Below, one piece after another: positions 1 to 9,744 of a stretch of DNA of 64,000 bases (position 1 is the first letter of the stretch; each line of letters starts with the position of its first letter). Source of the stretch: Leptolinea sp. HRD-7 (GTDB lineage: Bacteria; Chloroflexota; Anaerolineae; Anaerolineales; Anaerolineaceae); the NCBI GenBank assembly GCA_024363285.1, contig AP024710.1:1245001-1309000 (forward strand), in the 5' to 3' direction. The translations under genes and the position numbers were made by a program. Below the pieces are notes generated by a model. It searched no databases. It was not told the DNA's origin and saw only the letters and a list, made by a program, of their open reading frames with translations.

Positions 1-1550
<1,550 letters not shown>

Positions 1551-1626
1551 TGACGCGGGGAATTCGGAATTCTTTCTGAAGAAAAGCGGACCTACATACT
1601 ATTCAACCTGACTTTGGAATAAAAGT

Positions 1627-1747
1627 CTCTTGGTGATTTGAGCGACAGTGGTACACCCGGTCACATCTCGAACCCGGTCGTTAAGGCTGTCAGCGCCGAT
1701 GGTACTTGGGGGGCGGCCCCCTGGGAGAGTAGGTCATTGCCAAGAGG
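1627..1747 (+). rRNA. 5S ribosomal RNA
   Basis: A 5S rRNA of about 120 nt starts roughly 75 nt after the 23S gene. The terminal helix is visible as CTCTTGG at the 5' end and CCAAGAG at the 3' end. The internal CATCTCGAACCCGG loop and the TGGGAGAGTAGGTCATTGCC stretch are typical 5S sequence. It is the last gene of the rRNA operon; no tRNA lies between it and the terminator. Confidence 0.95.
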
Positions 1748-1760
1748 CTTTTTTCATTAG

Positions 1761-1789
1761 AAGACCCGGCTATCGGGTTCTTTCTTTTC
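1761..1789 (+). terminator. rRNA operon terminator
   Basis: Just after the 5S gene an AAGACCCG arm pairs with CGGGTTCTT (one bulge) and is followed by a T-rich tract. This fits a rho-independent terminator for the rRNA operon. Confidence 0.7.
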
Positions 1790-1831
1790 TGAAGTCAATA
1801 AATGCCTTTTTTATGTTCGATCATTAGATTG

Positions 1832-1862
1832 TTGTTAAAATCGACTTGATTTGCGGTATAAT
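1832..1862 (+). promoter_or_regulatory. Promoter of rpsU-infA
   Basis: A consensus -10 box TATAAT lies at 1857-1862. The best -35 match is TTGTTA at 1832-1837, with a long 19-bp spacer. It is the only strong promoter-like sequence between the rRNA terminator and rpsU and implies a leader of about 170 nt. Confidence 0.55.
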
Positions 1863-1912
1863 AAATGCGTTCTTAAAACGGGCAGGTTCCATTATCTAGC
1901 ACGTTCCTTTAC

Positions 1913-2007
1913 GGAGGGCTTTGATTGTTTTTCCGGGAAAATTGGGTGAATTTTTCAAATCTCAAGTTTGACCGGCTGCGCCCTCCTGGACCAGCCGGTT
2001 TTATTTC
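1913..2007 (+). promoter_or_regulatory. Structured leader/attenuator before rpsU
   Basis: The rpsU leader contains a hairpin with stem ACCGGCTG (1971-1978) and CAGCCGGT (1992-1999) followed by TTTTATTT, which looks like an intrinsic terminator in front of the gene. Its loop contains GCCCTCC (1980-1986), exactly complementary to GGAGGGC at 1913-1919 upstream. The loop could therefore pair with the 5' leader as a pseudoknot or competing fold. Autoregulation by a product of this operon is inference; no known leader class was recognised. Confidence 0.5.
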
Positions 2008-2040
2008 TACCACTCGTACAAGATAGGAGGTGAGAATCCA

Positions 2041-2241
2041 ATGACTGCAGTCGTATTACGTCCCAATGAATCTCAGGATCAACTGCTGAAACGTTTCCGC
2101 AAGAAAGTTGTTAAAAGCGGAGTTTTAAGTACTGTCCGCAGGAAACGCTGGTTCATCTCCAAAAGCGAGTTACGCCGGGTAGAGAAGAAAAAGGCTATTC
2201 GCCGAATCAAACGCCGCCAATTCACCCACACAGGTGAATAG
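2041..2241 (+). CDS. rpsU: Small ribosomal subunit protein bS21
   Basis: A 66-residue, very basic protein with the bS21 pattern: an N-terminal segment with FRKKV near residue 20, then [12 protein letters not shown] and an Arg/Lys-rich C-terminus. Its length is normal for the family. bS21 binds the 30S subunit near the 3' end of 16S rRNA and assists mRNA engagement. The ATG follows a very strong Shine-Dalgarno AGGAGGTGA. It precedes infA by 26 nt, so both probably share one transcript controlled by the structured leader upstream. Confidence 0.93.
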   Translation: MTAVVLRPNESQDQLLKRFRKKVVKSGVLSTVRRKRWFISKSELRRVEKKKAIRRIKRRQFTHTGE

Positions 2242-2267
2242 GCTCCCGTTGCATCCAGGAGGATTGG

Positions 2268-2531
2268 ATGGCTAAAGAAGAAGATAAAATACAGGTCGAA
2301 GGCGTAATTGTTGAAGCTCTCCCGGCTACTCAATTCCGCGTACGGTTGACTGAAAAAGATTACCACGACCACGAAGTACTGGCCTACCTTTCCGGTCGGA
2401 TGCGCAAATATTACATCCGCATCCTGCTGGGTGACCATGTTCGCGTGGAAATGTCACCATACGATCTGACCCGCGGCCGCATAGTCTACCGCGCCAAGAA
2501 ACCCAATGAAGGTGGCGGTGGCGAAGAATAA
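2268..2531 (+). CDS. infA: Translation initiation factor IF-1
   Basis: An 87-residue S1/OB-fold protein. It has the IF-1 hallmarks [18 protein letters not shown] near the N-terminus, [19 protein letters not shown] in the middle and [16 protein letters not shown] near the end. IF-1 occupies the 30S A site during initiation. The start is set by AGGAGG before the ATG. A short Gly/Glu tail makes it slightly longer than the usual 72 residues. Second gene of the rpsU-infA unit, which ends at the terminator just downstream. Confidence 0.95.
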   Translation: MAKEEDKIQVEGVIVEALPATQFRVRLTEKDYHDHEVLAYLSGRMRKYYIRILLGDHVRVEMSPYDLTRGRIVYRAKKPNEGGGGEE

Positions 2532-2548
2532 CGCCGATACATAAAAAA

Positions 2549-2587
2549 ATAAAAAACCCCTTTTATTTAATGAAAGGGGTTTTTTGT
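2549..2587 (+). terminator. Terminator after infA
   Basis: AAAAAACCCCTTT pairs with AAAGGGGTTTTTT around a short AT loop. The symmetrical A and T tracts allow it to work in both directions, serving infA on + and the gene at 2603 on -. Confidence 0.85.
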
Positions 2588-2602
2588 TGCCTGTATCAAA
2601 AC

Positions 2603-3616
2603 TTACACAAGGATCCTGTTGTCAAAGGTGGTAAGAGCCTTCATATAATTAGCGCGTTCAAACAATGAGGGTTCATTTAATGTTTTGTCGCTCAAACTTC
2701 CCTGCATTTGTTGAATGGATTTGTACTGGTTTTTCTCCATCCAATCCAGCAATTGACTGTTCAATTCGGTCACCCGCCGGGTGCCTTTATCAAGTAATTC
2801 ACTGGCCATCATGGTAACGCTGGCACCCGCCATAATTCCTTTTACAACATCTTCCACCGTATGGATGCCTCCGGTAATAGCCAGATCCGCTTTCAATCTT
2901 CCGTACAGTAAGGCCGTCCAGCGTAATGGCAGCAGAAGGTCACTACTGGTGCTGAGTTGAAGACTGGGGACAACATCCAGTGTATCCAGCGCGAAATCAG
3001 GTTGATAAAACCGGTTGAACAATACCAGCCCGTTAGCACCTGCCTGAACCAGCCGGTGAGCAAAATTCGGCAGCGAGGTAAAAAACGGTGAAAGTTTTAT
3101 TGATAGCGGGATCTTTACCTGTTTTCGTACCGCTTTAACAAGGTTGATGTAATCACGTTCCAGATCCTGGCTGTTAAGCTCGGGATCTGTGGGAATGAAA
3201 TACATATTCAATTCCAGCGCGTCAGCCCCGGCCTGTTCCATTTTCTTGGCGTAATCCACCCATCCGCCCTCTGTAACACCGTTGAGGCTGGCGATGACAG
3301 GAATCGAGACGGACTCTTTGATATTGCGGATCAGTTTGAGGTATTCTTCCGGACCGATATTGTAGTTACCTAGATCCGGAAAATAACTTTCCGCTTCGGG
3401 ATTTGAATGAGCTCCCTGTTCAAGAAAATGGTCAAGAGCGCGGCTTTCATGGGTTATCTGCTCTTCAAAAAGCGAATACATTACAACCGCGGCAATACCC
3501 GCATCTTCCATCTTCTTTACCGTATCCACTTTTTTTGATAGAGGCGATGATGACGCAACAAGAGGATTGTTGAGTTTTAATCCCAGATACGTAGTGGTCA
3601 GATCAATCATATTCAT
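2603..3616 (-). CDS. Dihydroorotate dehydrogenase-like flavoprotein
   Basis: A 337-residue FMN-dependent TIM-barrel protein of the dihydroorotate dehydrogenase superfamily. Visible signs are the N-terminal GLKLNNPLVASSSPLS strand, the mid-protein NMYFIPTDPE and IKLSPF segments, and the late ITGGIHTVEDV phosphate-binding strand. The usual DHOD substrate motifs are not obvious, and no other pyrimidine genes are nearby, so a true pyrimidine role is doubtful. It lies downstream of the pyruvate:ferredoxin oxidoreductase gene on the same strand. I recall this pairing from many anaerobes, where such proteins are annotated only as DHOD-like. A redox role linked to ferredoxin is inferred. Confidence 0.8.
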   Translation of the reverse strand: MNMIDLTTTYLGLKLNNPLVASSSPLSKKVDTVKKMEDAGIAAVVMYSLFEEQITHESRALDHFLEQGAHSNPEAESYFPDLGNYNIGPEEYLKLIRNIKESVSIPVIASLNGVTEGGWVDYAKKMEQAGADALELNMYFIPTDPELNSQDLERDYINLVKAVRKQVKIPLSIKLSPFFTSLPNFAHRLVQAGANGLVLFNRFYQPDFALDTLDVVPSLQLSTSSDLLLPLRWTALLYGRLKADLAITGGIHTVEDVVKGIMAGASVTMMASELLDKGTRRVTELNSQLLDWMEKNQYKSIQQMQGSLSDKTLNEPSLFERANYMKALTTFDNRILV

Positions 3617-3657
3617 TCTCCCTGTTAGATATATTAACTATAGCAGGGTTAAATGAA

Positions 3658-3682
3658 CCCGGCGAGGAGTATCCTCGCCGGG
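3658..3682 (-). terminator. Hairpin between PFOR and DHOD-like genes
   Basis: A perfect 11-bp stem, CCCGGCGAGGA and TCCTCGCCGGG, with a 3-nt loop lies between the two minus-strand genes. There is no U-tract, so it may be a weak terminator or an mRNA-stability element that sets different levels for the two genes. Confidence 0.5.
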
Positions 3683-3706
3683 TGTATAACGTTATATCAG
3701 AACCAG

Positions 3707-6700
3707 TTAATCCGAATTTTTGGCTTTGTATTCGATAGCAGCCATAGATTTGTACAGATCCCAGCGTTTCGCGGCATCTTCGGTGACTTTGTTCATCAAC
3801 AATTCGGCACGGGCTTCGTCTGCCTGCATGAGCATGCGATAGCGGGTTTCCTTGTACGCATATTCAGACACAGGGATCGTGGGATCCTTGGAGTCGATAA
3901 GCAGCGGGTTCTTGCCTTCGTCCACCAGAGCCGGGTTGTAGCGATACAGAGGCCACATCCCAGAGGCGACAGCTGCTTTCTGCTGGTCAAGACCGCGGCG
4001 CATATCGATACCGTGGTTGATGCAGTGGCTGTAGGCGATGATCAGTGACGGGCCGTCGTACGCATCGGCTTCAAGGAAAGCTTTGAGAGTCTGGGCATCG
4101 TTGGAACCCATGGCAACGCGGGCAACGTAGATGTAGCCGTACGCCATGGCGATCATACCGAGATCTTTCTTGGGCAGGCCTTTACCGGCGGCGGCAAATT
4201 TGGCCACGGCGGCACGCGGGGTAGCTTTGGATGCCTGTCCACCGGTGTTGGAGTAGACTTCGGTATCGAGAACAAGGACGTTCACATTGCGGCCGGAAGC
4301 CAGAACATGATCGAGACCGCCGTAACCGATATCGTACGCCCAACCGTCTCCACCCATGATCCAAACGGATTTCTTTACGAGAACATCAGCGATGGAAAGA
4401 AGATGCTGGGCAAGAACATCTTTATTTCCGTTAAGTTTCTTCTTGAGTTCTTCCACTCGTTCACGCTGGGCTTTTATACCGGCGTCAGTGGTTTGATCGG
4501 CATTGAGGATGCCATCCACCAGAGATTCGCCAATAGTACCGGCCAATTTTTTCAGCAATTCGTGAGCATATTCCGTCTGTTTGTCGATGGTGAGGCGCAT
4601 GCCCAGGCCGAATTCCGCGTTATCTTCGAACAGAGAGTTAGACCAGGCCGGGCCGCGACCATCTTTGTTCTGTGACCACGGGGTAGTCGGAAGGTTGCCG
4701 CCATAAATGGAAGTACAACCAGTGGCATTGGCAATGACCATACGGTCACCAAATAACTGAGAAGCAAGTTTGATATAGGGGGTTTCACCGCAGCCGGAGC
4801 AGGCACCGGAGAATTCGAACAGCGGTTGGAGCAATTGCGAATTCTTAACAGTGGTAGGCTGGAAGGCGGAACGGTCAACTTCAGGCAGCTTGAGGAAGAA
4901 TTCCCAGTTGACATTCTCCTGATGGCGGATCGGAGGCTGCTCGGCCATATTGATAGCTTTGCGGCTGGGATCGGCTTTATTCTTGGAGGGGCAGGCTTCC
5001 ACACAGAGTCCGCAGCCGGTGCAGTCTTCCGGAGAGACCTGGATGGTGAATTTGTTGCCGGGGAGTTCTTTGAATTTGGCATCGACTGATTTGAAAGTGG
5101 CCGGGGCATTTTTGAGCAAAGCCGGGTCGTACACTTTCTGGCGGATGACAGCGTGAGGGCACACGAATGAACATTTACCGCACTGGATACAGGTTTCGGG
5201 ATCCCAAACGGGGATTTCGAGGGCAATATTCCGTTTTTCCCACTGTGCCGTGCCGGTCGGGAAAGTGCCATCAACAGGCATAGCGGAGACGGGGAGCTCA
5301 TCACCTTCGAAGACGATCATCGCGCCGAGGACATCTTTCACAAACGCGGGCGCTTCGGGAGAGACGCTCGGGCGGCGGGTAAGCTTGCTGGTGACTTTAT
5401 CGGGGTATTTGATCTCGTGCAGATGCGAAAGGGCGGCATCCACAGCCGCATAGTTTTGGTTAACCACGGCTTCACCGCGTTTACCGTAGGTTTTCTTGAT
5501 GGATTTTTTGATCTCGGCAATGGCCAGATCGCGGGGAAGAACTCCGGAAATGGCAAAGAAACAGGTCTGCATGATGGTATTCACGCGGCCGCCCATACCG
5601 GTCTTCTGGGCTACATCATTGGCATCGATCGCGTAGAACTTAAGTTTCTTTTCGATGATATCTTTCTGAACTTCCTGGGGAAGTTTGTCCCAAACTTCTT
5701 CCGGACCGTAGATGCTGTTAAGCAGGAAGACGGCGCCCGGCAGGCAGTAGCGGGTCATATCAAACCGTTCAAGGAAAGAGTACTGGTGGCAGGCAACGAA
5801 GTTGGCTTTGCGGATCAGGTACGGGGCGTGAATGGGTTTGGGGCCAAACCGCAGGTGTGACATGGTCACAGAGCCAGATTTCTTGGAATCGTAGTAGAAG
5901 TAACCCTGAGCGGAGTTATCTGTCTCTTCGCCAATGATCTTGATGGAGTTCTTGTTGGCGCCAACAGTACCATCGGCACCGAGACCGAAGAACACGCAGC
6001 GAACAGTGCTGGGATCTTCAATATCCAGATCCGGATCGTACGCCAGACTGGAGTGGCTGACATCATCGTTGATACCCACAGTGAAAGAGTTCTTTGGGGC
6101 ATCTTTCTTCAATTCATCAAACACACCCTTGACCATACCCGGGGTGAATTCTTTGGAGGAAAGACCGTAACGGCCGCCAACGATAATGGGGGCTGTTTTG
6201 AACGGGGCGATGCCTTTGGTGAGGCCCTCAGCAACAGCGGTAACCACGTCCTGGTAGAGCGGTTCACCGGTGGCACCGGGTTCTTTGGTGCGGTCAAGAA
6301 CAGCGATCTTTTTGGTGGTGGCAGGGAGAACTTTGAGGAAAGCTTCCACATCGAACGGGCGGTACAGGCGGACATTTACCACGCCAACTTTTTCGCCCTT
6401 GGCGTTCAGATATTTGGCAGTTTCTTCCGCGGTATCGGCACCGGAGCACATGATCACGATGATATTTTCGGCATCTTTGGCGCCATAATATTCCATGATC
6501 TTGTAGCTGCGGCCGGTGATCTTCGCGAATTTATCCATATATTTCTGGACAATCGCCGGTGTGGCGGCATAGAATTTGTTAACGGTCTCACGTCCCTGGA
6601 AGAAAACATCCGGATTCTGGGCAGTACCGCGGAGAACCGGATGGTCGGGGGATAATGCGCGTTTACGATGTTCCGCAACAAATTTCTCGTCGATCATTTC

Positions 6701-7276
6701 GCGGATGTCGTCGTTGGTCAGTTTTTCGATTTTGTTGACCTCGGCGGATGTGCGGAAACCATCGAAGAAATGAACAAAGGGGATGCGGGCTTCGAGGGTG
6801 GCGGCATGTGCGATCAGCGCGATGTCGTGAGCTTCCTGCACAGAGCGAGACGTGATCATCGCCCAGCCGGTGGAACGGGCTGACATCACATCACTATGGT
6901 CACCATAAATGGAGAGCGCGTGTGTGGCCAGGGCACGGGCAGAAACATGGAAGACGGTGGATGTCAATTCGCCCGCGATCTTGAACATGTTGGGGATCAT
7001 CAGGAGCAGACCCTGGGACGCGGTGAAGGTTGTGGTCAGAGCACCGGTTTGAAGGGCACCGTGAACAGCGCCGGCAGCACCGCCTTCAGACTGCATTTCT
7101 ACTACGGAGGGAACAGTACCCCAGAGGTTGGGGAGTTTGTAGCCCGCCCACTGATCAGACCATTCGCCCATGGTGGATGATGGGGTGATGGGGAAGATAG
7201 CAATTACTTCACTGAGCTTATAGGCTATATCAGCTACAGCTTCGTTTGCGTCAAGTGTTACTTTTTCTCGCTGCAT
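3707..7276 (-). CDS. nifJ: Pyruvate:ferredoxin (flavodoxin) oxidoreductase
   Basis: A single-chain PFOR of about 1189 residues, the usual length. It splits pyruvate with CoA into acetyl-CoA and CO2 and reduces ferredoxin. Domains in order: the N-terminal TPP/pyrimidine-binding domain (IFPITPSSTMGEW), the CoA-binding transketolase C-like domain, the gamma domain, a 2[4Fe-4S] ferredoxin domain (CIQCGKCSFVCPH near residue 695, CTGCGLCVEACP near 752), and the C-terminal TPP domain (CSGCGE near 825, GGDGWAYDIGYGG near 977). An in-frame GTG lies 18 nt upstream, but the ATG at 7276 is preferred because GGAG lies 8 nt before it. It indicates anaerobic fermentative metabolism. Confidence 0.96.
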   Translation of the reverse strand: MQREKVTLDANEAVADIAYKLSEVIAIFPITPSSTMGEWSDQWAGYKLPNLWGTVPSVVEMQSEGGAAGAVHGALQTGALTTTFTASQGLLLMIPNMFKIAGELTSTVFHVSARALATHALSIYGDHSDVMSARSTGWAMITSRSVQEAHDIALIAHAATLEARIPFVHFFDGFRTSAEVNKIEKLTNDDIREMIDEKFVAEHRKRALSPDHPVLRGTAQNPDVFFQGRETVNKFYAATPAIVQKYMDKFAKITGRSYKIMEYYGAKDAENIIVIMCSGADTAEETAKYLNAKGEKVGVVNVRLYRPFDVEAFLKVLPATTKKIAVLDRTKEPGATGEPLYQDVVTAVAEGLTKGIAPFKTAPIIVGGRYGLSSKEFTPGMVKGVFDELKKDAPKNSFTVGINDDVSHSSLAYDPDLDIEDPSTVRCVFFGLGADGTVGANKNSIKIIGEETDNSAQGYFYYDSKKSGSVTMSHLRFGPKPIHAPYLIRKANFVACHQYSFLERFDMTRYCLPGAVFLLNSIYGPEEVWDKLPQEVQKDIIEKKLKFYAIDANDVAQKTGMGGRVNTIMQTCFFAISGVLPRDLAIAEIKKSIKKTYGKRGEAVVNQNYAAVDAALSHLHEIKYPDKVTSKLTRRPSVSPEAPAFVKDVLGAMIVFEGDELPVSAMPVDGTFPTGTAQWEKRNIALEIPVWDPETCIQCGKCSFVCPHAVIRQKVYDPALLKNAPATFKSVDAKFKELPGNKFTIQVSPEDCTGCGLCVEACPSKNKADPSRKAINMAEQPPIRHQENVNWEFFLKLPEVDRSAFQPTTVKNSQLLQPLFEFSGACSGCGETPYIKLASQLFGDRMVIANATGCTSIYGGNLPTTPWSQNKDGRGPAWSNSLFEDNAEFGLGMRLTIDKQTEYAHELLKKLAGTIGESLVDGILNADQTTDAGIKAQRERVEELKKKLNGNKDVLAQHLLSIADVLVKKSVWIMGGDGWAYDIGYGGLDHVLASGRNVNVLVLDTEVYSNTGGQASKATPRAAVAKFAAAGKGLPKKDLGMIAMAYGYIYVARVAMGSNDAQTLKAFLEADAYDGPSLIIAYSHCINHGIDMRRGLDQQKAAVASGMWPLYRYNPALVDEGKNPLLIDSKDPTIPVSEYAYKETRYRMLMQADEARAELLMNKVTEDAAKRWDLYKSMAAIEYKAKNSD

Positions 7277-7440
7277 TTGGCTTACTCCATTCACAAAAAT
7301 TTCCGGGCAGCCGTAAAAACCGCTCGGTTGGATTTGCTCATATTCGCCCGGTAATCGGGTTTCCTATGGTATTCACTAATGAAAGTATAGGTCAGTTGAA
7401 AATCCTCAATAAGTATCAAAAATCATAGAAAACGCTGTTA

Positions 7441-7977
7441 TCATACAGCATTTTTTAAATAAGGCATGGCCAGTAACAGGCATGAAAGCGTTTTTCCATC
7501 ACGGAACTGATTGGAATGGATCATCTTCCAGACTTCTTCAACCGGAATAGCTTTTACCTGCAAAAATTCGTCATCATCGTGTTTCAGCGGTGACGGATAC
7601 AGGCCGGTCATCAGGTATACATGCATATACTCCGATGAATAGCCGGGAGCCAGATAGAATTCTCCCAGTTTTGTAATCGTGCTGGCGGCCATGCCGGTTT
7701 CTTCGCGAACTTCACGGGCCGCGCACTTCTCAGGGTCTTCGTCGATTTCAAGTGTACCGGCAGGTAGTTCCAGTAAGTCTCCTTTTACACCTATCCGATA
7801 CTGGGTTACAAATAATATACGGTTCTGTTCATCCACAGGAACCAGCGTGACGGCTCCCGAATGTTTTACGTAATCGTAATGTGTTTCCCGTCCATCCGGC
7901 AGCCGGACTTTTACTTTTTCAACCGCGAAAGCCCGCCCGCGGTATTGTTCTACTTCTTCAAGCCAATCGAATGTCAT
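7441..7977 (-). CDS. Nudix hydrolase, ADP-ribose pyrophosphatase type
   Basis: A 178-residue Nudix protein. The Nudix box is complete: G-x5-E-x7-REVREETGM, starting at GTLEIDED near residue 93. The preceding GDLLELPAG and following LGEFYLAPGYSSEYMHVYL match the ADP-ribose pyrophosphatase subgroup, which cleaves ADP-ribose to AMP and ribose 5-phosphate. Substrate assignment rests on this similarity only. It stands alone, divergent from the LysM lipoprotein side and upstream of PFOR on the same strand. Confidence 0.88.
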   Translation of the reverse strand: MTFDWLEEVEQYRGRAFAVEKVKVRLPDGRETHYDYVKHSGAVTLVPVDEQNRILFVTQYRIGVKGDLLELPAGTLEIDEDPEKCAAREVREETGMAASTITKLGEFYLAPGYSSEYMHVYLMTGLYPSPLKHDDDEFLQVKAIPVEEVWKMIHSNQFRDGKTLSCLLLAMPYLKNAV

Positions 7978-8147
7978 TATTCTTCCGGGGATTACTGTTT
8001 GAAGTACAGTGGCTAATTATACCTTGTTCCAGTCACTTCATTTAAATAACAAATAATCATTAAGGATGATTCCGATGAGAATTTGCCAGTATTTTTATTG
8101 TATTATTCATCAAAAAGTAAAGGTTTTCTAATTCCATAGATTTTTTA

Positions 8148-8185
8148 ACGTGAAAAGACGCACTGGCGGGTGCGTCTTTTCACGT
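8148..8185. terminator. Bidirectional terminator
   Basis: A 17-bp perfect stem, ACGTGAAAAGACGCACT and its complement, with a 4-nt loop. The AAAA/TTTT tracts within the stem flank the GC core on both sides, as in bidirectional terminators. It lies just downstream of the LysM lipoprotein gene (- strand), within the Nudix upstream region. Confidence 0.8.
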
Positions 8186-8230
8186 TGAGGATGGATCGAG
8201 ATTCTTGTGGAGATCTCGGAATACCTGATA

Positions 8231-8845
8231 TCAGGGAATGCGAAGCATTTTTCCAGGATAGGGTTTGAAGTCATCCGGAAGTTCATTCGCTTCCAAAATT
8301 TCACTGGGGTCTACGTCACCATACTGACAGGCAATGGTGTTGAGGGTTTCACCTGCCGCTACCTGGTGCATCACCGGATGTTCGCGAATATAGCGGTGAC
8401 CGAAGCGGCTTTCGGGCCATTCTCCCGTCTGTGGAATTTTGAGCACAAAACCAACATCTGGTTTTGATTCCAGTGATAGGCCGCTGGCGTTAAGAAGGTC
8501 AATCGGATTCAAATTGTAACGGCGGGCAATACAAAACGGCCATTCGCCCTTTTGAAGAGAATAGGTCTCCGGTCGGTGTAAATCTGGTGTGGGAGCCGGC
8601 TCTTCGTCATCTTCATTATTAGATGATGACGACACCGCTTTGGCAATGGCTTTTTGCGCCGGATCTGTGGGGGCAACGGCTGCTTCAAGGGCTGCTGCTG
8701 CCGCCTGCTGGCGGGTATCAAAAAGGGCCAAAAGTGTAGGCGTAGGTTTTACCGAAGATTGTCTGGATGCGCTCATCTGGCATCCACTTGAGATCATTAA
8801 CAGTAAAATTGACGTTAAGGAAAGGGCGTTAAAAACTCTTTTCAT
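8231..8845 (-). CDS. LysM-domain lipoprotein
   Basis: About 204 residues starting MKRVFNALSLTSIL. The start is chosen for its GGAAGGAG ribosome site 8 nt upstream and because it yields a clean lipoprotein signal peptide ending in ISSGC. A low-complexity linker with poly-Ser/Asn and Asp/Glu runs follows. Two LysM-like motifs then appear: YSLQKGEWPFCIARRYNLNP near residue 115 and HQVAAGETLNTIACQYG near 165. LysM domains bind peptidoglycan N-acetylglucosamine, so the protein is probably anchored outside the membrane and contacts the wall. No catalytic domain is seen. Confidence 0.82.
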   Translation of the reverse strand: MKRVFNALSLTSILLLMISSGCQMSASRQSSVKPTPTLLALFDTRQQAAAAALEAAVAPTDPAQKAIAKAVSSSSNNEDDEEPAPTPDLHRPETYSLQKGEWPFCIARRYNLNPIDLLNASGLSLESKPDVGFVLKIPQTGEWPESRFGHRYIREHPVMHQVAAGETLNTIACQYGDVDPSEILEANELPDDFKPYPGKMLRIP

Positions 8846-8961
8846 CTGGAATGCTCCTTCCCACTCCACAGGCGGTGTTCTCCGCCAGAAATTTTCTGAT
8901 AATGGAGTGTAACGGCTATGGTGCAAGAAGCGCGCCAGACAACCTTTTCTGTGGAATTATT

Positions 8962-9387
8962 ATGCAGATTTATTTCTCATGTTCCATAACCGGTGGTCGC
9001 GATGACCAGCCGGTATACCGGAAATTAGTTGAAGCATTACTGGCAGATGGTCACATCGTGCCTACAGCTCATCTGGCGGATGATTCCATCTCTATTAAGG
9101 AAAAGAATGTAAGTGCCGATGAAATCTATGCGCGCGATTCATCATGGGTAAAAGAATGTGACGCGGTTGTCGCAGAAGTTACTACGCCTTCACATGGTGT
9201 TGGGTACGAGCTCGCGCTGGCGGAGTTCATTGGCAAACCGGTTTTTATTTGCTATCGGGCTGGCACAAGTGTTTCAAAAATGTTACTGGGTAATCCAACT
9301 CCGTTATTTCGATTCTACGCGTATACATCCGCAGAAGAAGCCATTCACAATATGAGGGTCTTCTTAAAACAGGTGACGGAAGAGTGA
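8962..9387 (+). CDS. DNPH1/RCL-like 2'-deoxynucleoside 5'-phosphate N-hydrolase
   Basis: A 141-residue Rossmann-like protein beginning MQIYFSCSITGGRDD. This glycine-rich start, the DSSWVKECDAVVAEVTTPS segment and the SHGVGYELALA motif with its glutamate match DNPH1 (RCL). That enzyme splits the N-glycosidic bond of 2'-deoxynucleoside monophosphates in nucleotide sanitation; nucleoside deoxyribosyltransferases are the related alternative. A longer in-frame extension exists upstream, but the conserved fold starts here. It stands alone between the LysM lipoprotein (divergent) and the ECF operon. Confidence 0.82.
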   Translation: MQIYFSCSITGGRDDQPVYRKLVEALLADGHIVPTAHLADDSISIKEKNVSADEIYARDSSWVKECDAVVAEVTTPSHGVGYELALAEFIGKPVFICYRAGTSVSKMLLGNPTPLFRFYAYTSAEEAIHNMRVFLKQVTEE

Positions 9388-9439
9388 GAGTCATCCGGTG
9401 TTTAAATGACTTTCGGCAATGGTCAGACAACTTGATGTC

Positions 9440-9560
9440 GGATACTATAAAGGCAGTTCGGTGAGCCGAACAAAAGCAGATCATATCGCTGTCTCCTCCT
9501 TTGGCGAAAGTCTCCGCCGGGTAACTGACCACCCCCGGCGGAGGCTGCTTTTAATCTATA
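9440..9560 (+). ncRNA. Candidate structured RNA with terminator
   Basis: The 357-nt gap before the ECF operon holds a compact series of hairpins. The first has stem GTTCGG/CCGAAC with loop TGAG (9455-9470). The last is a strong 10-bp stem CTCCGCCGGG/CCCGGCGGAG at about 9511-9544, followed by GCTGCTTTT, a good terminator. A -10-like TATAAA lies at 9446-9451 but no convincing -35. It could be a small RNA or a riboswitch-attenuator for the operon. I could not match it to a known riboswitch class. Confidence 0.35.
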
Positions 9561-9607
9561 AATTATCTTTTTGGGTACTATCGTAATAAATCTATGGGGG
9601 TTTTAAT

Positions 9608-9636
9608 TTGTATCTAACATTGCGCTATGTTAGTAT
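9608..9636 (+). promoter_or_regulatory. Promoter and operator of the ECF operon
   Basis: TTGTAT (9608-9613) and TAGTAT (9631-9636) are separated by exactly 17 bp. The spacer is filled by a near-perfect palindrome, CTAACATTGCGCTATGTTAG (9614-9633), mismatched only at two central positions. A repressor bound there would block RNA polymerase. The regulator and its ligand are unknown. Confidence 0.6.
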
Positions 9637-9744
9637 GTTAAAGGTTTTGAACAAAAAAAGGAGGTATCTGCCACATATATAAACCAATCTGAAACCGTTG
9701 TCACTGTCCAATCCAATTTTATTTCTGTTTTCTATGGAGGAACT

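Noticed and set aside
4552..5304. 250-codon minus-strand frame inside PFOR
   Set aside because: Out of frame with the fully motif-bearing PFOR gene; Ser/Pro/Arg-rich shadow translation.
9440..9560. TPP, cobalamin, FMN, preQ1 or ZTP riboswitch
   Set aside because: None of the conserved sequence blocks of these classes could be found, so only a generic structured RNA is reported.
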